A stretch of DNA of 64,000 bases. Origin: Phyllobacterium trifolii. Its GTDB lineage: Bacteria > Pseudomonadota > Alphaproteobacteria > Rhizobiales > Rhizobiaceae. How positions within the stretch are numbered: the first letter of the stretch is position 1; the number at the start of each line of letters is the position of its first letter. The stretch covers positions 186,001 through 250,000 of the forward strand of contig NZ_JACHXN010000001.1 of NCBI RefSeq assembly GCF_014192095.1, written 5' to 3'. Below the pieces are notes generated by a model. That model saw nothing but the letters and a program-made list of their open reading frames with translations, was not told the DNA's origin and ran no database searches. Of the stretch, positions 56,802 through 64,000 are shown piece by piece. The position numbers and the translations under genes are program-made.

Positions 56802-57206
56802 TTATTCTTGCTCCAGTTCAATCAGCGTTCCGCCAAAATCCTTCGGGTGAAGAAAAATAACGGGCTTGCCGTGCGCGCCGATCTTCGGTTCGCCATCGCC
56901 AAGAATGCGCGCACCCTGCTTTTTTAACCGATCGCGCGCCGCGTGGATATCGGGCACTTCGTAGCAGACATGGTGCATACCGCCTGACGGGTTTTTGGCC
57001 AGAAATGCGGCAATGGGCGAGTCTGCACCCAAAGGTTCCAGCAATTCGATCTTGGTGTAGCCAACATCGATGAAGACGACGGTGACGCCATGTTCTGGCA
57101 AAGCTTGCGGCTGTGTCAGGTTTGCCCCAAGCGTATCGCGATAAATCACGGAGGCTGCCTCCAGGTCAGGCACGGCGATCGCGACATGATTGAGACGTCC
57201 GAGCAT
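56802..57206 (-). CDS. mce: Methylmalonyl-CoA epimerase
   Basis: Interconverts (2S)- and (2R)-methylmalonyl-CoA in propionate metabolism. The 134-residue VOC-fold protein has paired halves with metal ligands: His in MLGRLNHVAIAVPDLEAAS, the GGMHHVCYEVPDI segment, and Glu in the C-terminal GTLIELEQE. The LxHPKDFGGTLIELEQ ending is typical. It lies 10 bases after rnjA in the same transcript. Confidence 0.94.
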   Translation of the reverse strand: MLGRLNHVAIAVPDLEAASVIYRDTLGANLTQPQALPEHGVTVVFIDVGYTKIELLEPLGADSPIAAFLAKNPSGGMHHVCYEVPDIHAARDRLKKQGARILGDGEPKIGAHGKPVIFLHPKDFGGTLIELEQE

Positions 57207-57216
57207 GGGCGTTTCC

Positions 57217-58890
57217 TTATGGGCGGGTCACGAAAACCGTAACCACCGGCTTTTTACCCCAGACCTCATTGGCCGCGGCACGAACTGCCCTGCGCACTGC
57301 TTCGCGCACCATGGCAATATCCTTGCGTTTTTCGCGCGGAATACTTTGCACCGCACTCACCGCTGCATCGTACAGCAGATCCTCGAGCAGCTCACCTTCG
57401 GCGTCATTTTCCGGAAGCCCGATCGGAACGATTTCAGGGTCCTCCATGATGTTGAACTTCTCGTCAAGCAGCATCGAAACCGCAACATGTCCGACATAGG
57501 AAAGCTTGCGACGATCAACGATGCCAACCTCTTCCTCGTCGCCAATCAGCTTGCCGTCCTTGTACCACCGGCCAATCGGAGCTTGATCAATGATTTCCGC
57601 CCTGCCCGGCGCAAGACGCAGTACGTCACCATTACGCACCTGCGGCACCTCCGGAATTCCCGCCATCGCCGCCAGCGAACCCTGTCCAACGAGATGCGCG
57701 GCCTCGCCATGCACAGGTACAAGGATGCGCGGACGCACCCACTCATACATGCGCTTTAATTCATTGCGGCGCGGATGACCGGAGACGTGTACCAACTGAT
57801 CGCCGTCGGAAATGATGTGGATTCCCTGCTCGATCAGCAGGTTCTTCGTGTCGATAATTGGCTTTTCGTTGCCGGGAATCGGGCGCGAAGAATAGATCAC
57901 CGTATCGCCCGCCGATAATGCAACGTTGCGCATTTCGTCGCGCGCAAGCTTGGCAAGCGCCGCGCGCGGCTCGCCTTGGCTGCCAGTCAAGATGATCACC
58001 ATGTTTTCGCGCGGGACGTAGCCGTAATCGTCTTCCGACAGGAATTCGGGAACGCCATCGAGATAGCCGAGTTCGCTGGCCACATCGATCATTCGCTTCA
58101 TCGATCGGCCAAGAACCAGCGTTTGTCTGCCGGCATCGCGCGCTGCCAAAGCTATGGAGCGAATGCGCCCGACATTCGATGAGAAAGTCGTTATCGCAAC
58201 GCGGCCACGGGCATTTTCTATGATCTCACGCAAGCTTTCGCCTACCTCGCGCTCGGACGGGGACTCACCATCGCGCAAAGCATTGGTGGAATCGCACATC
58301 ATCGCGAGCACGCCCTCGTCGCCAAGTGCGCGAAACCGCGCTCCGTTGATGAGCGGTCCGAGCGATGGTTCCGGATCCATCTTCCAGTCGCCGGTATGAA
58401 CTACCGTACCCAGCGGTGTCTTGATCGCCAGCGAAACGGGCTCGGGGATCGAATGCGTCACGGCAATCGCTTCGAACTCGAATGGCCCCACGTTAAAAGT
58501 CTCGCCTGCACGGTAAATGGTCACCGGAATGTTTGGCGCGCCAGGTTCCGACTGGCGCTTGGCAGCAAGCAGACCCGCCGCGAAGGGCGTCGCATAAACG
58601 GGAACGTTCAGTAAGGGCCAAAGGTCAAGCAACGCGCCGTAGTGATCCTCATGCGCATGCGTAATGACGATGCCCTTGAGATTGTGGCGTTCCGCTTGCA
58701 GGAAACGAATATCCGGCAACACCAGATCAGCGCCTGGAAGGTCGGGGCCGGCAAAGCTCACGCCCATATCGACTACAACCCATTCGCGTTTATGCGCAGG
58801 ACCATAGCCATACATAGCCAGGTTCATCCCGATCTCGCCGACGCCACCTAGGGGCAGGAAAACAAGTTCTGCTTGATCGGAATTGGTCAT
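57217..58890 (-). CDS. rnj: Ribonuclease J
   Basis: Metallo-beta-lactamase/beta-CASP ribonuclease with endo- and 5'-3' exo-activity; in rhizobia it matures rRNA and turns over mRNA. The 557 residues contain the zinc motif VITHAHEDHYGALLDLWPLL (His78, His80, Asp82, His83), HTGDWKMDPEP, the beta-CASP segment TTFSSNVGRIRSIALAARDA, and VHVSGHPRRNELKRMYEWVR with PVHGE. Most alphaproteobacteria have a single RNase J gene. It follows birA by 20 bases. Confidence 0.95.
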   Translation of the reverse strand: MTNSDQAELVFLPLGGVGEIGMNLAMYGYGPAHKREWVVVDMGVSFAGPDLPGADLVLPDIRFLQAERHNLKGIVITHAHEDHYGALLDLWPLLNVPVYATPFAAGLLAAKRQSEPGAPNIPVTIYRAGETFNVGPFEFEAIAVTHSIPEPVSLAIKTPLGTVVHTGDWKMDPEPSLGPLINGARFRALGDEGVLAMMCDSTNALRDGESPSEREVGESLREIIENARGRVAITTFSSNVGRIRSIALAARDAGRQTLVLGRSMKRMIDVASELGYLDGVPEFLSEDDYGYVPRENMVIILTGSQGEPRAALAKLARDEMRNVALSAGDTVIYSSRPIPGNEKPIIDTKNLLIEQGIHIISDGDQLVHVSGHPRRNELKRMYEWVRPRILVPVHGEAAHLVGQGSLAAMAGIPEVPQVRNGDVLRLAPGRAEIIDQAPIGRWYKDGKLIGDEEEVGIVDRRKLSYVGHVAVSMLLDEKFNIMEDPEIVPIGLPENDAEGELLEDLLYDAAVSAVQSIPREKRKDIAMVREAVRRAVRAAANEVWGKKPVVTVFVTRP

Positions 58891-58910
58891 TTATACTCCT
58901 AAACTAAAAT

Positions 58911-59750
58911 CTACTCAGCGCTTGCCGACGCCACTGCACCAAAATGAACGTCGCCAGCGGCAATCCTTACCCGTTCGCCTTCATTGTCGCGAATGACAAA
59001 GCGGCAGTCTTCATCGATAGTCTCGAATATACCACGCAGCACCGCTCCGTCGACTCGGACGGCGACTTCGCTGCCCACGCCTGCCGCCCGTGCAAGCCAG
59101 CGCTTGCGAATCTCCGCCAGCCCCCGGCCTTCGCTCCAAATTCTGCTGTTTTCTTCCCATGCATCTGACAACGCCAGAAAAAGTGTTTCTGCATCGCAAT
59201 TTGCGCCGAGCTTCATCAGCGAAGTAGCTGGATAAGGGACATCGTCAGGGTAGACGACTACATTGACACCAATACCAACAACAATCGCCAACCGATTGTT
59301 CGGCAGTTGTGTCGATTCCAAAAGAATGCCCGCAAGCTTTGCGCCGTCGGCCAAAAGATCATTCGGCCATTTCAGTTCAACTCGCAAAACGGATTTGCCG
59401 CTCCCGCGATTTCCTGCTCCATCGATTCCTACTTTGAATGCCGCCGCGGGACAAACAGCATCCAAGGCATCGGCAAGGGACAGCCCAGCGACGAAGCCAA
59501 GTGTCGCGGCGGTTTTCAGCTCGAAGTTTCCGGTCAGTAGCAGCGAAGCAGCAAGATTTCCATGTGAGGTCGCCCAGGCGCGTCCCCGCCTTCCGCGACC
59601 GCTCTCCTGCTGTTTGGAGACGATCCAAAGTTTTCCGGGATCGCCCGCCTGCGCACGTTCCAATGCCACGGCGTTGGTCGAGCCGATCGTATCGAATGCC
59701 TCCAGCCGAAAGCCGTCTTGCTCTGCCAGAGGCGAAAGTGAGAATCCCAT
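58911..59750 (-). CDS. birA: Biotin-[acetyl-CoA-carboxylase] ligase
   Basis: Attaches biotin to biotin-dependent carboxylases through biotinyl-AMP. The 279-residue protein lacks the DNA-binding domain of E. coli BirA (class I). Motifs are QESGRGRRGRAWATSHGNL (GRGRRG at 51-56), ELKWPNDLLADGAKLAGILL and VVGIGVNVV. The frame is open upstream to 59981 inside nuoN; the ATG at 59750, seven bases after the nuoN stop, gives the family N-terminus. The nuoN-birA-rnj order is a rhizobial standard. Confidence 0.94.
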   Translation of the reverse strand: MGFSLSPLAEQDGFRLEAFDTIGSTNAVALERAQAGDPGKLWIVSKQQESGRGRRGRAWATSHGNLAASLLLTGNFELKTAATLGFVAGLSLADALDAVCPAAAFKVGIDGAGNRGSGKSVLRVELKWPNDLLADGAKLAGILLESTQLPNNRLAIVVGIGVNVVVYPDDVPYPATSLMKLGANCDAETLFLALSDAWEENSRIWSEGRGLAEIRKRWLARAAGVGSEVAVRVDGAVLRGIFETIDEDCRFVIRDNEGERVRIAAGDVHFGAVASASAE

Positions 59751-59757
59751 CGGGCTC

Positions 59758-61194
59758 CTAGAAAAACGTCTTGGCGGCGGCGTTGGCAAACGTGCTGACC
59801 GGGCCGCCCACCAGGACGTAGAATAGCACCAGCATGCCAGATACTCCAAGGACAAGCCGCAACTCGCCCGCCATGGGAACGAAGGCGCCGACTGGTTCGT
59901 CGAACCACATGATCTTGATGATACGCAGATAGTAAAACGCACCGACGACCGACGCCACGATACCAATAATAGCCAGCGCATAAAGGTTGGCCTGCATGGC
60001 TGCGAGAAAAGTATACCATTTTCCCCAGAACCCAGCCAGCGGGGGAATACCGGCCAACGAGAACATCAGGATCGTAAGGATAGTCGCCATGATCGGATTC
60101 GTCCGTGACAGGCCGGCAAGATCGCCGATCGACTCGACATTGCCCTCCTTGCGGCGCATGGCAAGAATGAAGGCGAACGTGCCAAGTGTGGTGACCAGAT
60201 AGATCAGCATATATATCGCGACGCCCCGCACACCGACGAGTGTACCGGCCGAGAGCCCGACAAGTGCGTAGCCCATGTGGCTGATTGACGAATAGGCCAT
60301 AAGACGCTTGATATTCCGCTGGCCGATAGCAGCGAATGCACCAAGAACCATAGATGCGATCGCGATAAACACGATGATCTGCTGCCAATCATGGGTGATA
60401 GGCTGGAAGGTCTCAACGGCAACACGTGTAAACAGTGCCATGGCGGCCATTTTAGGTGCAGTCGCAAAGAAGGCGGTGACCGGCGTAGGCGCCCCCTCAT
60501 AAACGTCCGGTGTCCACATGTGGAACGGTACCGCCGAAATCTTGAAGGCAAGACCCGCAAAGATGAATACCAGGCCAAACACAACGCCAAGCTGCCGCTC
60601 CGAGCTGCTTAGTGCCTGTGCAATGGCTTCAAAACCGGTGTGGCCTGTAAAGCCGTAAACCAGAGAAATGCCGTATAGCAGCATGCCCGAAGAGAGCGCA
60701 CCGAGAACGAAATATTTGAGGCCAGCTTCCGTCGAGCGCGCGCTGTCACGGTTGATGGCAGCGACGACATAAAGTGCAAGCGACTGCAGTTCCAGACCAA
60801 GGTAGAGCGATAGTGTGTCATTGGCCGAAATCATCAGCAGCATGCCGAGCGTCGCCAGAAGGGCAAGAATCGGGAACTCGAACTTGTCGAACTTCTCCGA
60901 TTTAGCAAAACCGACCGACATGACGAGCGTCACTATAGATCCGACCAAAGTCAGGACCTTCATGAAGCGAGAGAACGGATCGGTGACGAAAGCACGACCG
61001 AAGACGTGACCGTCCTGCGGGAACAGAACGACAAGCGCCAGCGCTACGAGTAAGATGGCTACCGTAAGACTGTTGACAAGCGAATAGGCCCGCTCCCCAG
61101 AAAACGCCCCGATCATCAGTAGCGCCAGTGCGCCCACCGTTATCAGGAGTTCAGGAGCCATGAGCGTCAGGTTGGCAATCATATCGGTCTGCAT
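59758..61194 (-). CDS. nuoN: NADH-quinone oxidoreductase subunit N
   Basis: Proton-pumping membrane subunit of complex I, 478 residues and about 14 transmembrane helices. Family residues are visible: Glu in [20 protein letters not shown], the lysine in [20 protein letters not shown], and the discontinuous helix around [20 protein letters not shown]. Lies 19 bases downstream of nuoM. Confidence 0.96.
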   Translation of the reverse strand: MQTDMIANLTLMAPELLITVGALALLMIGAFSGERAYSLVNSLTVAILLVALALVVLFPQDGHVFGRAFVTDPFSRFMKVLTLVGSIVTLVMSVGFAKSEKFDKFEFPILALLATLGMLLMISANDTLSLYLGLELQSLALYVVAAINRDSARSTEAGLKYFVLGALSSGMLLYGISLVYGFTGHTGFEAIAQALSSSERQLGVVFGLVFIFAGLAFKISAVPFHMWTPDVYEGAPTPVTAFFATAPKMAAMALFTRVAVETFQPITHDWQQIIVFIAIASMVLGAFAAIGQRNIKRLMAYSSISHMGYALVGLSAGTLVGVRGVAIYMLIYLVTTLGTFAFILAMRRKEGNVESIGDLAGLSRTNPIMATILTILMFSLAGIPPLAGFWGKWYTFLAAMQANLYALAIIGIVASVVGAFYYLRIIKIMWFDEPVGAFVPMAGELRLVLGVSGMLVLFYVLVGGPVSTFANAAAKTFF

Positions 61195-61213
61195 CGGCCT
61201 TGGCCTCTTCCTG

Positions 61214-62719
61214 CTATTTCAACGCCAGTGTGGCCGCTGACGAAAGCGCGTTATTATATTGATTGATCAGAGCGTGTACGGAGCTTGCCGTCGCATCAAA
61301 GATGGGCATCGGATATACGCCGTAGAAAATTGTCAGGATCACGAGCGGGTAGATCACTGCCTTTTCACGCGGCGACATATCCAGGAGCGACTTCAGACTT
61401 TCCTTGTCCAAGGCCCCGAATATGACGCGCCGATAGAGCCAAAGCGCATAGGCGGCCGAGAAGATGACGCCGCTCGTTGCGAAGAGGGCAACCCAGGTGT
61501 TTACGCGGAAAACGCCGAGCAATGTCAAAAACTCACCAATGAATCCTGATGTACCCGGTAGACCAACGTTGGCCATGGTGAAGATCATAAACACGACTGC
61601 ATATTTCGGCATGTTATTGACAAGGCCGCCATAGGCCGCGATCTCGCGTGTATGGGTTCTGTCGTAGACAATACCGACGCAGAGAAACAGCGCGCTGGAT
61701 ACCAGGCCGTGAGACAGCATCTGGAATATTGCGCCCTGAATGCCCTGCTCGTTGGCTGCGAAGATGCCCATCGTGACATAGCCCATGTGTGCAACGGATG
61801 AATAGGCAATCAGCTTCTTTATGTCTTGCTGTGCCAGCGCAACGAGCGATGTGTAGATGATGGCGACCACGGAGAGCGTATAGATCAGTGGTGCAAAATC
61901 AGCCGAAGCGTTCGGGAACATGGGAAGGGAGAAACGTATGAAACCGTATCCACCAAGCTTCAACAGGATGCCAGCCAGAATGGCGGACGCCGCCGTCGGC
62001 GCTTCAACGTGGGCATCCGGCAACCATGTGTGCACCGGCCACATGGGCATCTTGACCGCAAACGAGGCGAAGAAGGCGAACCATAACCAAGTCTGCAACG
62101 ACGCCGGGAACTTGTACGCAAGCAAGGTCGGAATATCCGTCGTACCGGCCTGCCAATACATCGCCATGATGGCAAGCAGCATCAGCACGGAGCCGAGCAA
62201 GGTATAAAGGAAGAATTTGAAGCTGGCATAGACGCGTCTCTTACCACCCCAGACACCGATAATGATGAACATCGGCACGAGAACGGCTTCGAAAAACACG
62301 TAGAACAGCACGATATCGAGCGCACAGAACACGCCAATCATCAGCGTTTCGAGAACCAGAAACGCGATCATATACTCCTTGACGCGTGTCTGGATCGCTT
62401 CCCAGCTAGCCAGAATGCATAGCGGCATCAGGAATGTGGTGAGGATGACGAACAGCATTGAAATGCCGTCGACGCCCATATGATAGGAAATTCCGGAGTC
62501 GAGCCAAGCAGCCTTCTCGACAAACTGAAAGCCGGCTTGGCCATTGTCGAAATAATACCAGATCGGCAATGAGAGCAGGAACGTAATGATCGTCGTCCAC
62601 AGGGTCACATTGCGGATGTTGCGGCGCGCAGCATCGCTATCGTCCCGGATCATCAGGACAAGTAAGGCACCGACCAATGGCAGGAAGGTAACAGTCGAGA
62701 GAATTGGCCAGTCGGTCAT
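61214..62719 (-). CDS. nuoM: NADH-quinone oxidoreductase subunit M
   Basis: Proton-pumping antiporter-like subunit of complex I, 501 residues, about 14 transmembrane helices. Conserved parts: [20 protein letters not shown] with the essential Glu, the lysine in [40 protein letters not shown], and [20 protein letters not shown]. The frame extends to 62746 but the ATG at 62719 overlaps the nuoL stop by one base (TGATG) and starts [10 protein letters not shown], so I use it. Confidence 0.96.
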   Translation of the reverse strand: MTDWPILSTVTFLPLVGALLVLMIRDDSDAARRNIRNVTLWTTIITFLLSLPIWYYFDNGQAGFQFVEKAAWLDSGISYHMGVDGISMLFVILTTFLMPLCILASWEAIQTRVKEYMIAFLVLETLMIGVFCALDIVLFYVFFEAVLVPMFIIIGVWGGKRRVYASFKFFLYTLLGSVLMLLAIMAMYWQAGTTDIPTLLAYKFPASLQTWLWFAFFASFAVKMPMWPVHTWLPDAHVEAPTAASAILAGILLKLGGYGFIRFSLPMFPNASADFAPLIYTLSVVAIIYTSLVALAQQDIKKLIAYSSVAHMGYVTMGIFAANEQGIQGAIFQMLSHGLVSSALFLCVGIVYDRTHTREIAAYGGLVNNMPKYAVVFMIFTMANVGLPGTSGFIGEFLTLLGVFRVNTWVALFATSGVIFSAAYALWLYRRVIFGALDKESLKSLLDMSPREKAVIYPLVILTIFYGVYPMPIFDATASSVHALINQYNNALSSAATLALK

Positions 62720-64000
62720 CAGAAATTGCTCCCGAGCATCATCCACGTGACGAGTGCGGCGACCCCGACGAGCATCGCGAACGCATAGTGATAAAGGTAA
62801 CCGGACTGCAGGCGAACGACCCGGTTGGTGACGTCAACCACGCGGGCGGAAATTCCGTCCGGACCATGCCCGTCGATCAGCCAGCCATCGCCCTGCTTCC
62901 AGAGGAACCGGCCAAGTGCCTTTGTCGGACGCACGAACAGGAAGTCGTAGAGCTCGTCAAAATACCACTTGTTGAGCAGGAACTGGTAAAGGCCAGGATG
63001 CTGTGCGGCGAGCCGTCTCGGTGTCTCGGGTGAGCGAATATAGAAGTACCAGGCAACGATGAACCCCACCGCCATCGCAAGGAAGGGCGACATCGCCACC
63101 AGGAATGGCACGTGATGATGCTCTTCGAGGATTTCGTTTTCCGGCCCCGTGAAGATCGCACCCTTCCAGAATTCGGCATATTCATGGCCGAAGAAATACT
63201 CGCGGAATATAACACCGGCGAACAGCGCGCCCGCCGCCAGAATGAACAGCGGAACCAGCATGACATAGGGTGACTCATGCACATGATGCATTACGTCGTG
63301 GCTGGCGCGTGGCTTGCCGTGGAAAGTCATGAAAATGAGACGCCATGAATAGAAGCTGGTGAAGATCGCCGCGACGACAAGAAGGATAAAGGCGTAACTG
63401 GCCATAGGACTGTGCGACGCGAATGCGGATTCGATAATCATGTCCTTCGAGAAGAACCCAGCCGTACCGATAAGTGTCCCTGGAATACCCAATCCTGTCA
63501 GGGCAACAGTCCCGACGATCATCATCCAGTAGGTTTTGGGGATCAACGTGCGAAGACCACCCATATGGCGCATATCTTGCTCATCGGAAACAGCATGAAT
63601 GACGGAACCTGCACCAAGGAACAGCAGCGCCTTGAAGAAAGCGTGTGTGAACAGGTGGAAGATTCCTGCACCGTAAGCACCGAGACCCAAGGCAACGAAC
63701 ATGTACCCGAGCTGCGAACAGGTCGAGTAAGCGATCACGCGCTTGATATCATTCTGCACAAGGCCAACAGTTGCGGCAAAGAACGCTGTGGTTGCGCCGA
63801 TGAATGTCACGAAAATCAACGCAGTGTGCGACAATTCGAAGATTGGCGACAGGCGGGCAACCATGAATACGCCGGCCGTAACCATGGTCGCAGCATGGAT
63901 GAGCGCAGAAACCGGTGTCGGGCCTTCCATGGCGTCCGGCAACCAGGTGTGCAGGAGGAATTGCGCAGACTTACCCATCGCGCCCATAAAGAGCAGCAGG
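62719..64000 (-). CDS. nuoL: NADH-quinone oxidoreductase subunit L (N-terminus outside window)
   Basis: C-terminal 426 or so residues of the largest antiporter-like subunit of complex I; the full protein is normally about 660 residues, so the first third lies beyond base 64000. The frame is open to the edge and reads [20 protein letters not shown] then [20 protein letters not shown], with the lysine/histidine motif [20 protein letters not shown] and the long lateral helix region near the C-terminus. Coupled to nuoM by a one-base overlap. The first internal Met (63987) is not the start. Confidence 0.95.
   Translation of the reverse strand, partial: LLLFMGAMGKSAQFLLHTWLPDAMEGPTPVSALIHAATMVTAGVFMVARLSPIFELSHTALIFVTFIGATTAFFAATVGLVQNDIKRVIAYSTCSQLGYMFVALGLGAYGAGIFHLFTHAFFKALLFLGAGSVIHAVSDEQDMRHMGGLRTLIPKTYWMMIVGTVALTGLGIPGTLIGTAGFFSKDMIIESAFASHSPMASYAFILLVVAAIFTSFYSWRLIFMTFHGKPRASHDVMHHVHESPYVMLVPLFILAAGALFAGVIFREYFFGHEYAEFWKGAIFTGPENEILEEHHHVPFLVAMSPFLAMAVGFIVAWYFYIRSPETPRRLAAQHPGLYQFLLNKWYFDELYDFLFVRPTKALGRFLWKQGDGWLIDGHGPDGISARVVDVTNRVVRLQSGYLYHYAFAMLVGVAALVTWMMLGSNF

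Noticed and set aside
1-64000. CRISPR arrays, tRNA or rRNA genes, prophage or transposase genes
   Set aside because: Looked for regular repeats, cloverleaf tRNA with TTC-arm signatures and integrase/transposase motifs; none found.

Overview
This window is a chromosomal segment of an alphaproteobacterium of the Rhizobiales (Hyphomicrobiales), most like the Brucella/Ochrobactrum/Phyllobacterium group. The base composition is moderately GC-rich. Gene order and protein sequences match the conserved rhizobial backbone: suf operon, anmK-tyrS, gatCA, pyrB-pyrC'-plsY-dprA, topA-rnr, divK-pleD, dnaE, lolCD, proS, rnjA-birA and nuoLMN. The genus is inferred by eye, not by database search. Both edges cut genes: sufS on the left and nuoL on the right. 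I saw no tRNA, rRNA, CRISPR array, prophage or insertion sequence.

Layout. 1-6.4 kb: Fe-S cluster assembly operon on the minus strand, in transcription order NifS/IscS-like desulfurase, sufB, a 68-aa coupled gene, sufC, sufD, sufS. An Irr/ICE-like palindrome lies upstream. 6.6-9.8 kb: alpha/beta hydrolase, anmK, tyrS, then a long inverted repeat. 10-19 kb: AsmA-like protein, Bcp peroxiredoxin, M23 peptidase, prfB with its programmed +1 frameshift, and PBP1a. 19.4-24.8 kb: a minus-strand run gatC, GNAT, gatA, GNAT, ydcF-like, HI0933-like flavoprotein, truncated GNAT, and a 59-aa gene. 24.9-28.2 kb: secreted acidic-tailed protein, UPF0173 hydrolase, ruvX and a small membrane protein. 28.4-32 kb: a LysR/NmrA divergent pair and an AidB-like acyl-CoA dehydrogenase. 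32.3-36.3 kb: pyrB, a dihydroorotase-like gene lacking its metal ligands, plsY and dprA. 36.8-44.1 kb: topA, rnr, DUF983, Nudix, MFS. 44.1-44.8 kb: a structured intergenic region holding a candidate small RNA, a cloverleaf-like element and rpmG. 44.9-47.2 kb: pleD, divK and DUF3572. 47.3-52.6 kb: convergent dinB and dnaE flanked by two LexA boxes, one of which precedes a 28-codon membrane micropeptide. 52.6-64 kb: lolD, lolC, proS, a candidate small RNA, DUF1467, mce, rnjA, birA, nuoN, nuoM, nuoL.

Most of the window is housekeeping. The least expected signals are in small or non-coding DNA. The strongest is the LexA-box-controlled 28-aa single-pass membrane peptide upstream of dnaE (52423-52509). 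Its size and logic resemble the Caulobacter SOS division inhibitor SidA. Next are the two candidate small RNAs (44144-44234 and 56176-56327), the 110-bp multi-hairpin element at 44257-44366, the Irr-like operator of the suf operon, a zinc-ribbon-tagged DinB whose LexA box overlaps the first possible start codon, and the pyrB-coupled pseudo-dihydroorotase.
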